Assembly (NCBI RefSeq): GCF_003326675.1
Contig: NZ_JPWF01000002.1
Coordinates: 248,001 to 312,000, forward strand
Direction: 5' to 3'
DNA length: 64,000 nt
Origin: Thalassospira profundimaris
GTDB lineage: Bacteria > Pseudomonadota > Alphaproteobacteria > Rhodospirillales > Thalassospiraceae
Below are positions 18,573 through 27,261 of this stretch, in pieces. Numbering within the stretch: position 1 is the first letter of the stretch; the number at the start of each line of letters is the position of its first letter. A program made the translations under genes and the position numbers. The notes under the pieces are model-generated. The model was not told where the DNA came from and did not search any database. It saw only the letters and a program-made list of their open reading frames with translations.

Positions 18573-18591
18573 TGTTGCCGTTCCGGCAACA
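18573..18591. promoter_or_regulatory. Probable LysR operator, copy 2 (TGTTGC-N7-GCAACA)
   Basis: TGTTGC (18573-18578) and GCAACA (18586-18591) repeat the arms and 7-base spacing of the site at 17542. Here the spacer CGTTCCG extends the symmetry to a 9-bp stem (18572-18580 with 18584-18592) around TTC, so it could also act as a hairpin just after the LysR stop. There is no U-tract. It lies about 190 bases before the DUF3100 start. Confidence 0.55.
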
Positions 18592-18783
18592 GAAGCATCC
18601 CAAAATGGCACTTGCCCAGCCCCCTTCGAGTTTTCATTGTCGGACAAAATTCCGGGTTCAGAAAATGGCAAAAATGTGAAATTTGCCGGCATCCGGATAC
18701 CACAGGGATGACGCAACCTGTCTGGCTTCTTCGGGACTCCGGACGAGATTGTGTCGAACACGCCACGTCGAGGAGACTTGAAA

Positions 18784-19614
18784 ATGAATGCGCTTCGGGG
18801 ACAGTTGGAGCTTTGGCGGCTTCATCTTGCCGTGATCATTCTCGGTGCTATTGCCGAATTGATCGGTATCCAGAAAATTTCATTTGGCATCGGCGCCATT
18901 TTGCTGCTGCCGTTGCTTTATGCCTTTGTTATGGCCGCACTGATGAACCCGAATGTTATGCCGAAACTCGGCAAATTCATTCGCGAAAAAGAAGTCAAAG
19001 CTGCCTCCCCGCTGATCGTTATCGCGATCATGCCCTTCATCGCAAAGTTCGGCACCACCATCGGCCCGGCAATTGAAACCATTATCGAAGCCGGTCCGGC
19101 CCTGTTGCTTCAGGAACTGGGTAACCTTGGCACCATCGTTCTGGCCTTCCCGCTTGCGGTTTGGGGCCTGAAAATGGGCCGCGAGGCAATTGGCGCGACC
19201 TTCTCGATTGCGCGTGAACCCAACCTTGCGATCATTGCAGACCGCTATACGCTTAAAAGCCCGGAAGGCACAGGTGTTATGGGCGTTTATGTGATCGGCA
19301 CCCTGTTTGGTACCTTCATCTTTGCCATTCTGGCATCCCTGTTTGCCAGCAGCGGCCTTTTTGACCCGCGTGCCCTTGCCATGGCTTGTGGTATCGGCAG
19401 TGGCTCGATGATGGCGGCTTGCACCGGTGCATTGACCGAAGTTGTTCCGAACATGAAGGACGAAATCCTTGCACTGGCCGGGGCCAGCAATCTTCTGACC
19501 TATGCGACCGGCCTTTATGCGGGCCTGTTCATCGCACTTCCGATTGTCGAAAAACTTTATAACGCGACCGCTGGCAAAAATGATCTCGCCACCGCGAACA
19601 AGAAGGAGGCTTGA
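18784..19614 (+). CDS. DUF3100 integral membrane protein, putative transporter subunit
   Basis: A 276-residue membrane protein with about eight hydrophobic segments, recognised as DUF3100 by its repeated glycine-rich helices and the stretch ACGIGSGSMMAACTGALTEV. No transport function is established for the family; the fold and context suggest solute transport. ATG 18784 has AGGAG 8 bases upstream. The next gene, another membrane protein, begins 3 bases after its stop with its own AGGAGG, and an amidohydrolase follows. Together these look like an uptake and hydrolysis cassette controlled by the upstream LysR gene. Confidence 0.75.
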   Translation: MNALRGQLELWRLHLAVIILGAIAELIGIQKISFGIGAILLLPLLYAFVMAALMNPNVMPKLGKFIREKEVKAASPLIVIAIMPFIAKFGTTIGPAIETIIEAGPALLLQELGNLGTIVLAFPLAVWGLKMGREAIGATFSIAREPNLAIIADRYTLKSPEGTGVMGVYVIGTLFGTFIFAILASLFASSGLFDPRALAMACGIGSGSMMAACTGALTEVVPNMKDEILALAGASNLLTYATGLYAGLFIALPIVEKLYNATAGKNDLATANKKEA

Positions 19615-19616
19615 TC

Positions 19617-20105
19617 ATGTCTGATAGCGCAGTTGCAATGGAACGTACCCGTCCGAACATCAATCTGACTGATCACGCCGTCACCCTGATCATTGTGTGC
19701 CTTGTCGGTCTGGTCATGAACACTGTTGGTCCGGCCATTCCGCTGGCAGATGGTTTTGTCGGCATGGTCGTGATTTATCTGATCTCGATGGTCGGTTTAA
19801 TCCTGACCCGTTTTGCGCCTTTCTATCTTCCGAGTGTGGCCTGGATTTCGCTGGTCGGGATCGTTGCGACCCTGCCCTGGACACCGGGCTCGGAATGGAT
19901 CGTTGCACAGGCCAAATCGGTTAACTTCCTGGCGCTTGCAACCCCGGCCCTTGCCTATGCCGGTTTTGCCATCGCCAAGAAAGAAATCGAAGTCGCCAAG
20001 CATTCCGGCTGGAAACTGGCACTGGTTGCCTGCCTTGTATTCCTTGGCACCTATGCCGGTTCTGTTCTGGTTGCCGAATTGATCCTGCGTCTTCAGGGTT
20101 CTTGA
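19617..20105 (+). CDS. Small membrane protein, putative partner of DUF3100
   Basis: A 162-residue protein with about five hydrophobic segments (near 22-40, 46-66, 70-88, 100-120 and 130-155). I do not recognise a family. It begins 3 bases after the DUF3100 stop with AGGAGG at 19604-19609, so the two are certainly co-translated, and a two-subunit membrane complex is the natural reading. A TTG at 19611 is an alternative start. A strong stem-loop follows the stop. Confidence 0.65.
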   Translation: MSDSAVAMERTRPNINLTDHAVTLIIVCLVGLVMNTVGPAIPLADGFVGMVVIYLISMVGLILTRFAPFYLPSVAWISLVGIVATLPWTPGSEWIVAQAKSVNFLALATPALAYAGFAIAKKEIEVAKHSGWKLALVACLVFLGTYAGSVLVAELILRLQGS

Positions 20106-20116
20106 TCATCTACCCC

Positions 20117-20146
20117 ATAAACGGGGACAATTGCGTCCCCGTTTAT
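20117..20146 (+). other. 12-bp perfect stem-loop after the membrane gene pair
   Basis: ATAAACGGGGAC (20117-20128) and GTCCCCGTTTAT (20135-20146) pair perfectly around AATTGC. No clean U-tract follows. It may be an attenuating or RNA-stabilising hairpin that lowers expression of the downstream amidohydrolase relative to the membrane genes, or a weak terminator. Confidence 0.6.
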
Positions 20147-20203
20147 CCTGCGGGTTCTTGTTTGCAAACTGACAAACCCGCCCTTTCTGACACGCTACAG
20201 AGT

Positions 20204-21397
20204 ATGCAGATGACTGTCTCCAATTGCTCCCCTCATCCTCGTGCCACCGAACTTGCTGATGAGTTTAAATCCTGGCGTCATCATTTGCATACTCATCCCG
20301 AAACCGCGTTTGAGGAAAAGCTGACCAGTGCTTTTCTTGCGGAAAAGCTTGCATCCTTTGGCCTTGAAGTTTCAACCGGCATGGCCAAAACCGGGGTGAT
20401 CGCAACCCTGAAAGGCAACAAGGGCAACGGCAAGCGGATCGGGCTGCGCGCCGATATGGACGCGCTTGATATCCATGAACTGACCAATCTGCCCTATGCA
20501 TCCAAGCATCCGGGCAAGATGCATGCCTGTGGCCATGACGGCCATATGACGATGCTGCTTGGTGCTGCAAAAATCCTGTCCGAAGCCCCCGATTTTGCCG
20601 GAACCGTTGAATTCATTTTCCAGCCTGCCGAAGAAAACGAAGGCGGCGGTCGTGAAATGGTCAATGAGGGGCTGTTTGAGAGCCATCCGGTCGATGCCAT
20701 TTTTGGCATGCATAACTGGCCCGGACGTGATGTTGGCACCATGGCGATGAAAGCCGGTCCGATGATGGCCAGCTATGACATCTTTGAAATCAATATTGAC
20801 GGCAAAGGCTGTCACGCAGCCATGCCCCACCTCGGCCGCGATCCGATCACAGCCACCGGGCAGGTCTTGCTTGCCCTTCAGACCATTGCCGCACGCAACG
20901 TCAATCCGCTTGAAAGTGCGGTAATTTCGCCGACCCAGATTTTCGGCGGTGACACCTGGAACGTCATTCCTGACACCGCAACCATTCGCGGCACAGTTCG
21001 GACATTCTCCCCCGCTGTTCAGGATCTGGTCGAAGAACGCCTGAAGGCCGTTGCCAAATCAACCGCAGAGGCTTTTGGCTGCTCGGCCCGTGTGATGTAT
21101 CAGCGCCGCTATCCGGCAACAATCAACAGCGAAGCCGAAACCGCCATTGCACGGGCTGCTGCCATCCGGGTCGTTGGCACCGACAAGGTTGATCCCAATC
21201 CGGAATCATCGATGGCCAGCGAAGATTTCGCCTTCATGCTGAATGAAAAGCCGGGAAGCTATGTACTGCTTGGCAATGGTCCGACCGATGGCAACTGTTT
21301 GCTGCATAACGCGGCCTATGACTTTAACGATGAAGCCATCCCCTATGGCGTGACCTATTGGATCACGCTGGTAGATGAATATCTTGGTGCACGTTAA
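20204..21397 (+). CDS. M20-family amidohydrolase (hippurate hydrolase-like)
   Basis: A 397-residue metal-dependent hydrolase of the M20D group, which cleaves N-acyl amino acids, hippurate, IAA-amino acids and similar amides. Metal-binding blocks are RADMDALDI, ACGHDGHMTM (C109, H111, H114), PAEENEGGG and MHNWPG, with SMASEDF near the C-terminus. A dimerisation/lid domain lies between. Start choice between ATG 20204 and ATG 20210 is uncertain as neither has a strong ribosome site. Placed after a membrane gene pair, it probably hydrolyses the imported compound; the acyl or amino part may then feed the dehydrogenases of the divergent operon. Confidence 0.9.
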   Translation: MQMTVSNCSPHPRATELADEFKSWRHHLHTHPETAFEEKLTSAFLAEKLASFGLEVSTGMAKTGVIATLKGNKGNGKRIGLRADMDALDIHELTNLPYASKHPGKMHACGHDGHMTMLLGAAKILSEAPDFAGTVEFIFQPAEENEGGGREMVNEGLFESHPVDAIFGMHNWPGRDVGTMAMKAGPMMASYDIFEINIDGKGCHAAMPHLGRDPITATGQVLLALQTIAARNVNPLESAVISPTQIFGGDTWNVIPDTATIRGTVRTFSPAVQDLVEERLKAVAKSTAEAFGCSARVMYQRRYPATINSEAETAIARAAAIRVVGTDKVDPNPESSMASEDFAFMLNEKPGSYVLLGNGPTDGNCLLHNAAYDFNDEAIPYGVTYWITLVDEYLGAR

Positions 21398-21485
21398 GCA
21401 AATCAGCCATATACAAGTTTTTCCTTGTGCAGGTTTCAATCTGCGCGTTCAATAGCCGCCCTTTTTCAACGGCGGTTAGACGGAC

Positions 21486-22109
21486 ATGAAGATTGCAATC
21501 GTGACACTCGACGGTTTCAACGAGATCGACAGCTTTGTTGCCCTGTCGATCCTGAACCGTGCCAAGGCCGATGGCGTGACCGCTGCGATCACAGCACCCG
21601 GTGAAACCGTAACATCGATGAATGGTGTCACCGTTTCGGTGCAAAAGCCGATGTCCTTTGTCCGCGAAGCTGATGCCGTATTGCTGGGAAGTGGCATCCA
21701 TACCCGTACTCATATTGATGACACGGCAATCATGCGCGAACTTGCCCTTGATCCGTCACGCCAGTTGATTGGCGCGCAATGTTCCGGGGTTTTGTTCCTG
21801 TATCGTTTGGGTCTTTTGCCAGCAACCATCACGACCGACACCAAAACCCGCCCGCTGCTTGCGCGGACCGATACCGTGGTTGAAGATCGCCCGCTTGTTG
21901 CGCAGGGCAATATCGTCACCAGTGGCGGCTGCCTGTCTTCAAGCTATCTGGCCGGATGGTTTCTGACCAAGGCGGTTGGTATCGACAAGGCAATGTCGGT
22001 TCTTGAAACCGTTGCCCCGGTCGGTCAGCGATCACAATTTGGTAAACAGGCGCGCGAAATCATTGGCAAACAGCTTGATGTTCCGGCCAAACGGCCACTT
22101 TATTGCTAG
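21486..22109 (+). CDS. DJ-1/PfpI family protein
   Basis: A 207-residue protein with the class I glutamine amidotransferase-like fold. The nucleophile elbow is GAQCSGVLFL (C99), and the conserved glutamate is probably E13 in FNEIDSF. Family members include isonitrile hydratases, glyoxalases and regulator domains; here the domain stands alone without a helix-turn-helix. It lies 88 bases after the M20 gene and may belong to the same transcript, but a function in the pathway is inference only. Confidence 0.85.
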   Translation: MKIAIVTLDGFNEIDSFVALSILNRAKADGVTAAITAPGETVTSMNGVTVSVQKPMSFVREADAVLLGSGIHTRTHIDDTAIMRELALDPSRQLIGAQCSGVLFLYRLGLLPATITTDTKTRPLLARTDTVVEDRPLVAQGNIVTSGGCLSSSYLAGWFLTKAVGIDKAMSVLETVAPVGQRSQFGKQAREIIGKQLDVPAKRPLYC

Positions 22110-22304
22110 GCCGACACCCTCATAATCCGCAGTTTTCCACACTTTTACCGTAACAGCACGTCGGCAATCGGATTTGCCGCTGGGGACTTGTTGCAAATGC
22201 TTTGCCTTATAATTGCCGACTGAGTAGGCTAAACCCGAAATTCAGCATGGTGTTGATCAGATCATGACAGCACCGACCCGGAATTGCGGACGCAGGACAA
22301 GCCT

Positions 22305-24023
22305 TTGAAACGTCAACTGTTACACATCATCATTCCGATGACGGCACTTGCTCTTTCGGCCTGTGGCACGATGCCCCGGCAAACCGAAAAGGTCGAGTTC
22401 CAGTATCCACAATCCGATGGTTTTTCGGGCAATTTCCTTGCGGGCAAGGCAGCCCAGCTTGAAAACCGGTCGAACTATGCCGCACAGTATCTTCTGCGCG
22501 CCCATGAACTTGAACCCGATAATGCCGAACTGCGCCGCCGGGCGTTTCTTGCACTGATCAGTGATGGTCGCATTTCCGATGCCAGTGCCATCGCAAGCCA
22601 GCTGCAACGCGAAAATTCCGAAGATTTGTTTGCCGCCTTGACTGTCATGGATACCGCAATCCACGAGGACCGGTATCAGGATGCGATTGATGTAGTCTCG
22701 GCCTTGCCGCAACGTGGCATTAATGCACTGATTGCGCCGCTGGCAAAGGCTTGGCTTTACGCCGGTTTGAACAAGAAAACCGAGGCACTGACATCCCTTG
22801 ATGAGATGCAGGGCAACGGTGCACTTAGCCCGCTTTCGGAATATCACCGTGGTTTAATTCTGGCCTATTTCGATGATCTGAACGGGGCAGAACGCGCCCT
22901 TGCCAGTGCCTATGGCGATCCCGCCGATGCGCCGCTTCGCGCCGCCGAGGCGCTGGGTGCGGTTTATGAACGCAAAGGTCAGGTCCAGAAAGCCGCCCTT
23001 CTTTATCAAAGCTATATGGATCGCCATCCGCAATCCCTTGCCATGCCATACCACCTTACCCGTCTGGACCGTGGTGAACCGCCATTGGCGACCATGCAGA
23101 CACCGGCAAGCGGCCTTGCAGAAGCCTATCTTGATATCGCGACCCTGCTTAGTCAGGAAAATGCGGTTGATCCGGCACTTTTGATGGCGCGCTATTCCCT
23201 TGCGCTGCGTCCCTATGATGACATTACCCGCCTTCTGGTCGGTGAAGTCATGGAAGTTCAGGAACGCTATGACGCGGCCATCACGGTTTATAGTGCCATT
23301 CCCCATGATTCCCCGCACAGCTGGAATGCGCGTCTTCGCACAGCATCCAGCCTTGAACAGGTCGGGCAGGCAGACAAAGCCATCGCCATCCTCAAAGACA
23401 TGGTTGCCGAACGCAAAGACCGCCCGGATGCCTTGATCCAGCTTGGTGATATCCTGCGCATTCAAGGTGACTATGCCGGTGCGGCAGATGCCTATGACAA
23501 GGCGATTACACGTCTTGGCGGCGACACCGTTGTTGGCTGGCGATTGCTGTATCGTCGCGGCATTGCCCATGAACGGGCTGGCGACTGGAAAAAGGCCGAG
23601 TCCGATTTCCTGCTTGCACTCGAAATGGAACCTGAACAGCCCTATGTCCTGAACTATCTCGGATATAGCTGGGTCGATATGGGCCTGAATATCAAACAGG
23701 CAGAAGACATGCTTAAACGGGCTGTCGAATTACAGCCTGATGACGGCTATATCGTCGACAGTCTTGGCTGGGTTTATTACAAACTCGGCCGGTTTGAAGA
23801 TGCCGTCGAACAGCTTGAAAAAGCGGTTGAGCTTAAACCCGATGATCCGACCATCAATGATCATCTTGGGGATGCCTATTGGCAGATCGGGCGCTATCAC
23901 GAGGCACGTTTCCAGTGGCACCGCGCCCTTTCATTCAATCCGACAGAAGAATTACGGACCACCGTCGAAGCCAAACTTAATGGCCAGGTCCCAAATGTTG
24001 CGCCGATTGTCGTAAACAACTGA
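22305..24023 (+). CDS. TPR-repeat lipoprotein
   Basis: A 572-residue protein. A signal peptide ends in the lipobox LSAC followed by GT, so the product is probably a lipid-anchored periplasmic or outer-membrane protein. The rest is built from tetratricopeptide repeats, clearest from about residue 380 to 550 (for example GDWKKAESDFLLALEMEPEQ, then GRFEDAVEQLEKAVELKPDD). TTG 22305 is preferred because AGGA lies 7 bases upstream and it gives a compact signal peptide; TTG 22284 is an alternative. ispE begins 21 bases downstream. The partner is not predictable. Confidence 0.85.
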   Translation: MKRQLLHIIIPMTALALSACGTMPRQTEKVEFQYPQSDGFSGNFLAGKAAQLENRSNYAAQYLLRAHELEPDNAELRRRAFLALISDGRISDASAIASQLQRENSEDLFAALTVMDTAIHEDRYQDAIDVVSALPQRGINALIAPLAKAWLYAGLNKKTEALTSLDEMQGNGALSPLSEYHRGLILAYFDDLNGAERALASAYGDPADAPLRAAEALGAVYERKGQVQKAALLYQSYMDRHPQSLAMPYHLTRLDRGEPPLATMQTPASGLAEAYLDIATLLSQENAVDPALLMARYSLALRPYDDITRLLVGEVMEVQERYDAAITVYSAIPHDSPHSWNARLRTASSLEQVGQADKAIAILKDMVAERKDRPDALIQLGDILRIQGDYAGAADAYDKAITRLGGDTVVGWRLLYRRGIAHERAGDWKKAESDFLLALEMEPEQPYVLNYLGYSWVDMGLNIKQAEDMLKRAVELQPDDGYIVDSLGWVYYKLGRFEDAVEQLEKAVELKPDDPTINDHLGDAYWQIGRYHEARFQWHRALSFNPTEELRTTVEAKLNGQVPNVAPIVVNN

Positions 24024-24044
24024 GCTACTCGGGAAGAAACATCC

Positions 24045-24974
24045 ATGTCTGCGACCTATAGCGAACAGGCACCGGCAAAGATCAACCTGTTCTTGCATGT
24101 TACCGGCAAACGTGACGATGGCTATCACCTGCTTGAAAGCCTTGTCTGCTTTACCGCTACGGGTGACGTTCTAAGTGGTGAGTGCCGCGATGATGGTGCA
24201 ATCAATCTGACCATTACCGGCCCGATGTCGGCAAGCCTTGTACTTGATGACACCCGTGACAACCTTGTCGTGCGCGCAGCCCGCCTGCTTCAGGATGAAA
24301 GCGGTACGGCGCTTGGTGCTGATCTTGTTCTTGACAAGCGCCTGCCGGTCGCATCGGGCATTGGGGGTGGTTCTGCCGATGCGGCGGCGGCAATCCGTCT
24401 TCTTTGCGATATGTGGCAGCTTGATCTGGACCAGAAGGCCCTTGCACGCATTTCCCTGACACTTGGTGCCGATGTGCCGGTTTGCCTGCATGGCAAGACA
24501 TGCCTGATGTCAGGCATCGGCGAAGAATTGACCGACTTGCCTGATCTTCCGGAAATCCCGATGGTCTTGATCAATCCGGGCAAGGCAGTTTCCACACCGG
24601 AAATTTTCAAGACCCGCGAGGATGAAGGCTTTTCGATTTCCGGTCTTTGGGACATTGAACGCGAATTTTCCAGTGGCGCGTCACTGGCCGACGCATTATC
24701 CGACTGCGGCAATGACCTGACACTGGCTGCGACCAGTATCCTTCCCGAAATTTGCGATGTGCTTAATGCGCTGGCCCGTGAAGAAGGCTGTTTGCTTGCC
24801 AGAATGTCGGGCAGTGGTGCCACCTGCTTTGGGATTTACGACACCAAAGAGCAGGCAGAAAAGGCCGCAAATGCCATTGCTTCACAGCATGTTGACTGGT
24901 GGATTTCTCCGACGCAAACCCTGTGCGAACAGACCCGCGAGCTGTCAAATATCGGGGCATCTTTCCCGGACTGA
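24045..24974 (+). CDS. ispE: 4-diphosphocytidyl-2-C-methyl-D-erythritol kinase
   Basis: A 309-residue GHMP kinase of the non-mevalonate isoprenoid pathway, phosphorylating CDP-methylerythritol. The N-terminal PAKINLFLHVTGKRDDGYH and the ATP-binding loop LPVASGIGGGSADAAAA are diagnostic, with MSGSGATCFGIY near the C-terminus. It follows the TPR lipoprotein gene by 21 bases with GGAAG as ribosome site. A second enzyme of the pathway, ispH, is at 54.5 kb in this window. Confidence 0.97.
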   Translation: MSATYSEQAPAKINLFLHVTGKRDDGYHLLESLVCFTATGDVLSGECRDDGAINLTITGPMSASLVLDDTRDNLVVRAARLLQDESGTALGADLVLDKRLPVASGIGGGSADAAAAIRLLCDMWQLDLDQKALARISLTLGADVPVCLHGKTCLMSGIGEELTDLPDLPEIPMVLINPGKAVSTPEIFKTREDEGFSISGLWDIEREFSSGASLADALSDCGNDLTLAATSILPEICDVLNALAREEGCLLARMSGSGATCFGIYDTKEQAEKAANAIASQHVDWWISPTQTLCEQTRELSNIGASFPD

Positions 24975-25005
24975 GGCCGGGATAAAAAAACCTTGAAATA
25001 GAGGG

Positions 25006-25034
25006 TTGCACTCTTGTCGCGGGGACGCTATTTT
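25006..25034 (+). promoter_or_regulatory. Promoter of tRNA-Gln
   Basis: TTGCAC (25006-25011) and TATTTT (25029-25034) are separated by exactly 17 bases. The -10 box ends 18 bases before the tRNA, leaving a leader of roughly a dozen bases. It looks like a sigma-70-type stable-RNA promoter. Confidence 0.65.
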
Positions 25035-25052
25035 CCGCGCCACACACGCTGA

Positions 25053-25127
25053 TGGGGCGTGGCCAAGTGGTAAGGCATCGGTTTTTGGTATCGTGTACCG
25101 TAGGTTCGAATCCTACCGCCCCAGCCA
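25053..25127 (+). tRNA. tRNA-Gln (anticodon TTG)
   Basis: A 75-base cloverleaf with encoded CCA. The acceptor arms TGGGGCG (25053-25059) and CGCCCCA (25117-25123) pair fully, the D arm is GCC/GGC, and the T arm GTAGG-TTCGAAT-CCTAC is perfect. The anticodon TTG is at 25085-25087 in the loop TTTTGGT. The anticodon stem TCGGT/ATCGT contains a T-T mismatch at its base and a G-T pair. Confidence 0.96.
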
Positions 25128-25131
25128 AGAC

Positions 25132-25170
25132 AAACCGCTTTGAGGTTCTCCTCAAAGCGGTTTTCTTTTT
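25132..25170 (+). terminator. Intrinsic terminator after tRNA-Gln
   Basis: A 14-bp perfect stem, AAACCGCTTTGAGG (25132-25145) with CCTCAAAGCGGTTT (25150-25163), closes a TTCT tetraloop and is followed by TCTTTTT. Confidence 0.92.
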
Positions 25171-25337
25171 ACCTGATGGCTGCCTTTTCTCAACCTTTGG
25201 AAAACTGATCGTTGCACGCTGCTCGAATTGCGCGTGACAGTCCCCATATTCACACTGTAGCGTTCAACTGTCTGGCAATGGACCAAGGTCCTGACGACAG
25301 AAGTCCTTGGGGCAGAATGTTATTTCAGGGGGATCAA

Positions 25338-27248
25338 ATGACGACAGGGGACACAGAAAATCGTGATAGTACGCAGACTTTACTGCGGCCGCGCGATGTT
25401 GTGATCCCTTTCCGCAAGCGTATCCTGATTGCTACCGCACTGATCCTATGCCTTATTCTGACGGACGGGGTTGTTGATTACGTTACCGAACATGCCCGTC
25501 AGGAAACCGCCCTTCAGATCAATATGAGTGGCCGTCAAAGGATGCTGAGCCAACGTATCAACGGCTTTAGCCAGATACTGGCCAGAAACGATCAAACGAC
25601 GGCCGTAGAAGACAGCGAAATCCGTCTTGCCCTTCGCGATGCCATCGACTTGATGGAAAGTTCGCACCGGGCACTGGTGAATGGCAGTCAAAAACTTGGT
25701 TTGCCACCCTCGGATGGTGCCATTCGCGATTATTACCTTGAAGGCACCCCCTCCCTTGATCGCGAAGTGCGATCCTTCCTTGCCGCGGCCAAGCGGGTTC
25801 TGGAAAGCAACACTCCCAATTACAGCAGCATCCTTTCCCTTGATGCGGAATATATCCGACGGGCCGCCTTCAGGCCGTTACTTGAGATGCTTGATCGTGC
25901 TGTAACACTTTATCAGCGCGATGCCGAACGCCAGCTTATGATCAGCACCCAAGTATCGTTTGCGATGCGTGGCGCCATGATCCTAAGCATTTTCGGGGTG
26001 ATGTTTGGCATTGTCTGGCCGATGATTGCGATCATACGCAGCAGCCTTCATCAGTTTGCCGAAGAACGAAATCGCGCCAATGCCGCCAGTCAGGCCAAGT
26101 CGGAATTTCTGGCCACCGTCAGTCACGAAATCAGAACCCCGATGAACAGTATTCTCGGACTTTCCGGATTACTGGCCAAGGGCGAGATGGCAGCAAACCT
26201 GCAACGCTATGCCATTTTGATCAATGAGTCGGCCAAGGCCCTTATGGTTATCGTCAATGACGTCCTTGATCTGAGCAAGATCGAGGCGGGCAAACTTGAA
26301 ATCGAACATATTACCTTCTCGCCACAAGATGTTGTCCGCAACACCATCAGCAGCTTTGGCAGTGTGGCTGCCGAAAAGAAACTGGAGCTGCGCACCATCA
26401 TCGCCGACGACACCCCGGCCCTTGTCGAAGGCGACCCGACCAGATTACGCCAGATATTGTCGAACTTTGTCGCAAATGCCCTGAAATTCACCGAGGCCGG
26501 GAATGTCACCGTCAATATGTATCGCAGCGATCGCCTGTCCGAACATTGGGCCGATGTTGTCGTGTTGCGACTGGAAGTAAGTGATACAGGGATCGGTTTT
26601 GATGAGGTAACGAAGAAAGGCCTGTTTGAGGCCTTTAGCCAGGCGGATCAGTCAACCACGCGCAAATACGGGGGCACCGGACTTGGACTTGCCATTGCCA
26701 AACGCCTGACCGAAGCAATGGGTGGCAAGATCGATGCATCCGCCGTCCCCGGCGAAGGTGCGACATTTTGGGTCGACATTCCCTTCACACCGGTGCATCC
26801 GGCCCTGACTGATCCGGACAGGGGATCAACGCGCTTCCTTCATGACCTTTCTGGCAACGAAGAAAAGGAAGAGCCGTCGGGTGATATCCGGAAAATACTT
26901 GTCGTTGATGACAAGGAACTCAACAGGATTGTCATAGGGGCGTTTCTTGAAAAAGGCCCCTATGAGGTCAGCTATGCCTGTGATGGCCGGGAAGCTGTCG
27001 AAATGGCGGTAGAAACCGGATTTGACCTGATCCTGATGGATGCGCAAATGCCGGTCATGGATGGATCAGAGGCCCTTCATGCCATCCGCAAGACACCCGG
27101 CCCATCACGCAATGCACGCATTATCGTTGTAACAGCCGACGCCCTTGAACAGGCCGAAAACCGGTATCTTGCCATTGGGTTTGACGGCTATCTGTCCAAA
27201 CCCCTGACACAGGAAATTCTGGCCCGCGTTCTGCGGACCATGAATTGA
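25338..27248 (+). CDS. Hybrid sensor histidine kinase with PilJ-type sensor and receiver domain
   Basis: A 636-residue inner-membrane kinase. A first helix (about 30-48) is followed by a periplasmic PilJ/NIT-like helical sensor with the typical INMSGRQRMLSQRINGF, then a second helix (about 210-235). The HisKA domain carries H263 in VSHEIRTPMNS, the ATPase domain has TGLGLAIAKRL, and the C-terminal receiver has VVDD and the phosphoacceptor D568 in LILMDAQMPVMDG. ATG 25338 has AGGGGG 5 bases upstream; the open frame extends to 25212 without support. No response regulator adjoins, but a GGDEF protein is next door. Confidence 0.92.
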   Translation: MTTGDTENRDSTQTLLRPRDVVIPFRKRILIATALILCLILTDGVVDYVTEHARQETALQINMSGRQRMLSQRINGFSQILARNDQTTAVEDSEIRLALRDAIDLMESSHRALVNGSQKLGLPPSDGAIRDYYLEGTPSLDREVRSFLAAAKRVLESNTPNYSSILSLDAEYIRRAAFRPLLEMLDRAVTLYQRDAERQLMISTQVSFAMRGAMILSIFGVMFGIVWPMIAIIRSSLHQFAEERNRANAASQAKSEFLATVSHEIRTPMNSILGLSGLLAKGEMAANLQRYAILINESAKALMVIVNDVLDLSKIEAGKLEIEHITFSPQDVVRNTISSFGSVAAEKKLELRTIIADDTPALVEGDPTRLRQILSNFVANALKFTEAGNVTVNMYRSDRLSEHWADVVVLRLEVSDTGIGFDEVTKKGLFEAFSQADQSTTRKYGGTGLGLAIAKRLTEAMGGKIDASAVPGEGATFWVDIPFTPVHPALTDPDRGSTRFLHDLSGNEEKEEPSGDIRKILVVDDKELNRIVIGAFLEKGPYEVSYACDGREAVEMAVETGFDLILMDAQMPVMDGSEALHAIRKTPGPSRNARIIVVTADALEQAENRYLAIGFDGYLSKPLTQEILARVLRTMN

Positions 27249-27261
27249 GCCAATCACGCGG

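Noticed and set aside
18667-18687. GGCAAA-N9-TTTGCC inverted repeat before the DUF3100 gene as a second operator
   Set aside because: Arms are AT-rich and short, and I found no second copy in the divergent region, unlike the TGTTGC repeat.
25053-25170. tRNA-Gln as an integration site for a mobile element
   Set aside because: No integrase gene and no downstream copy of the tRNA 3' end are visible; the following kinase gene looks ordinary.
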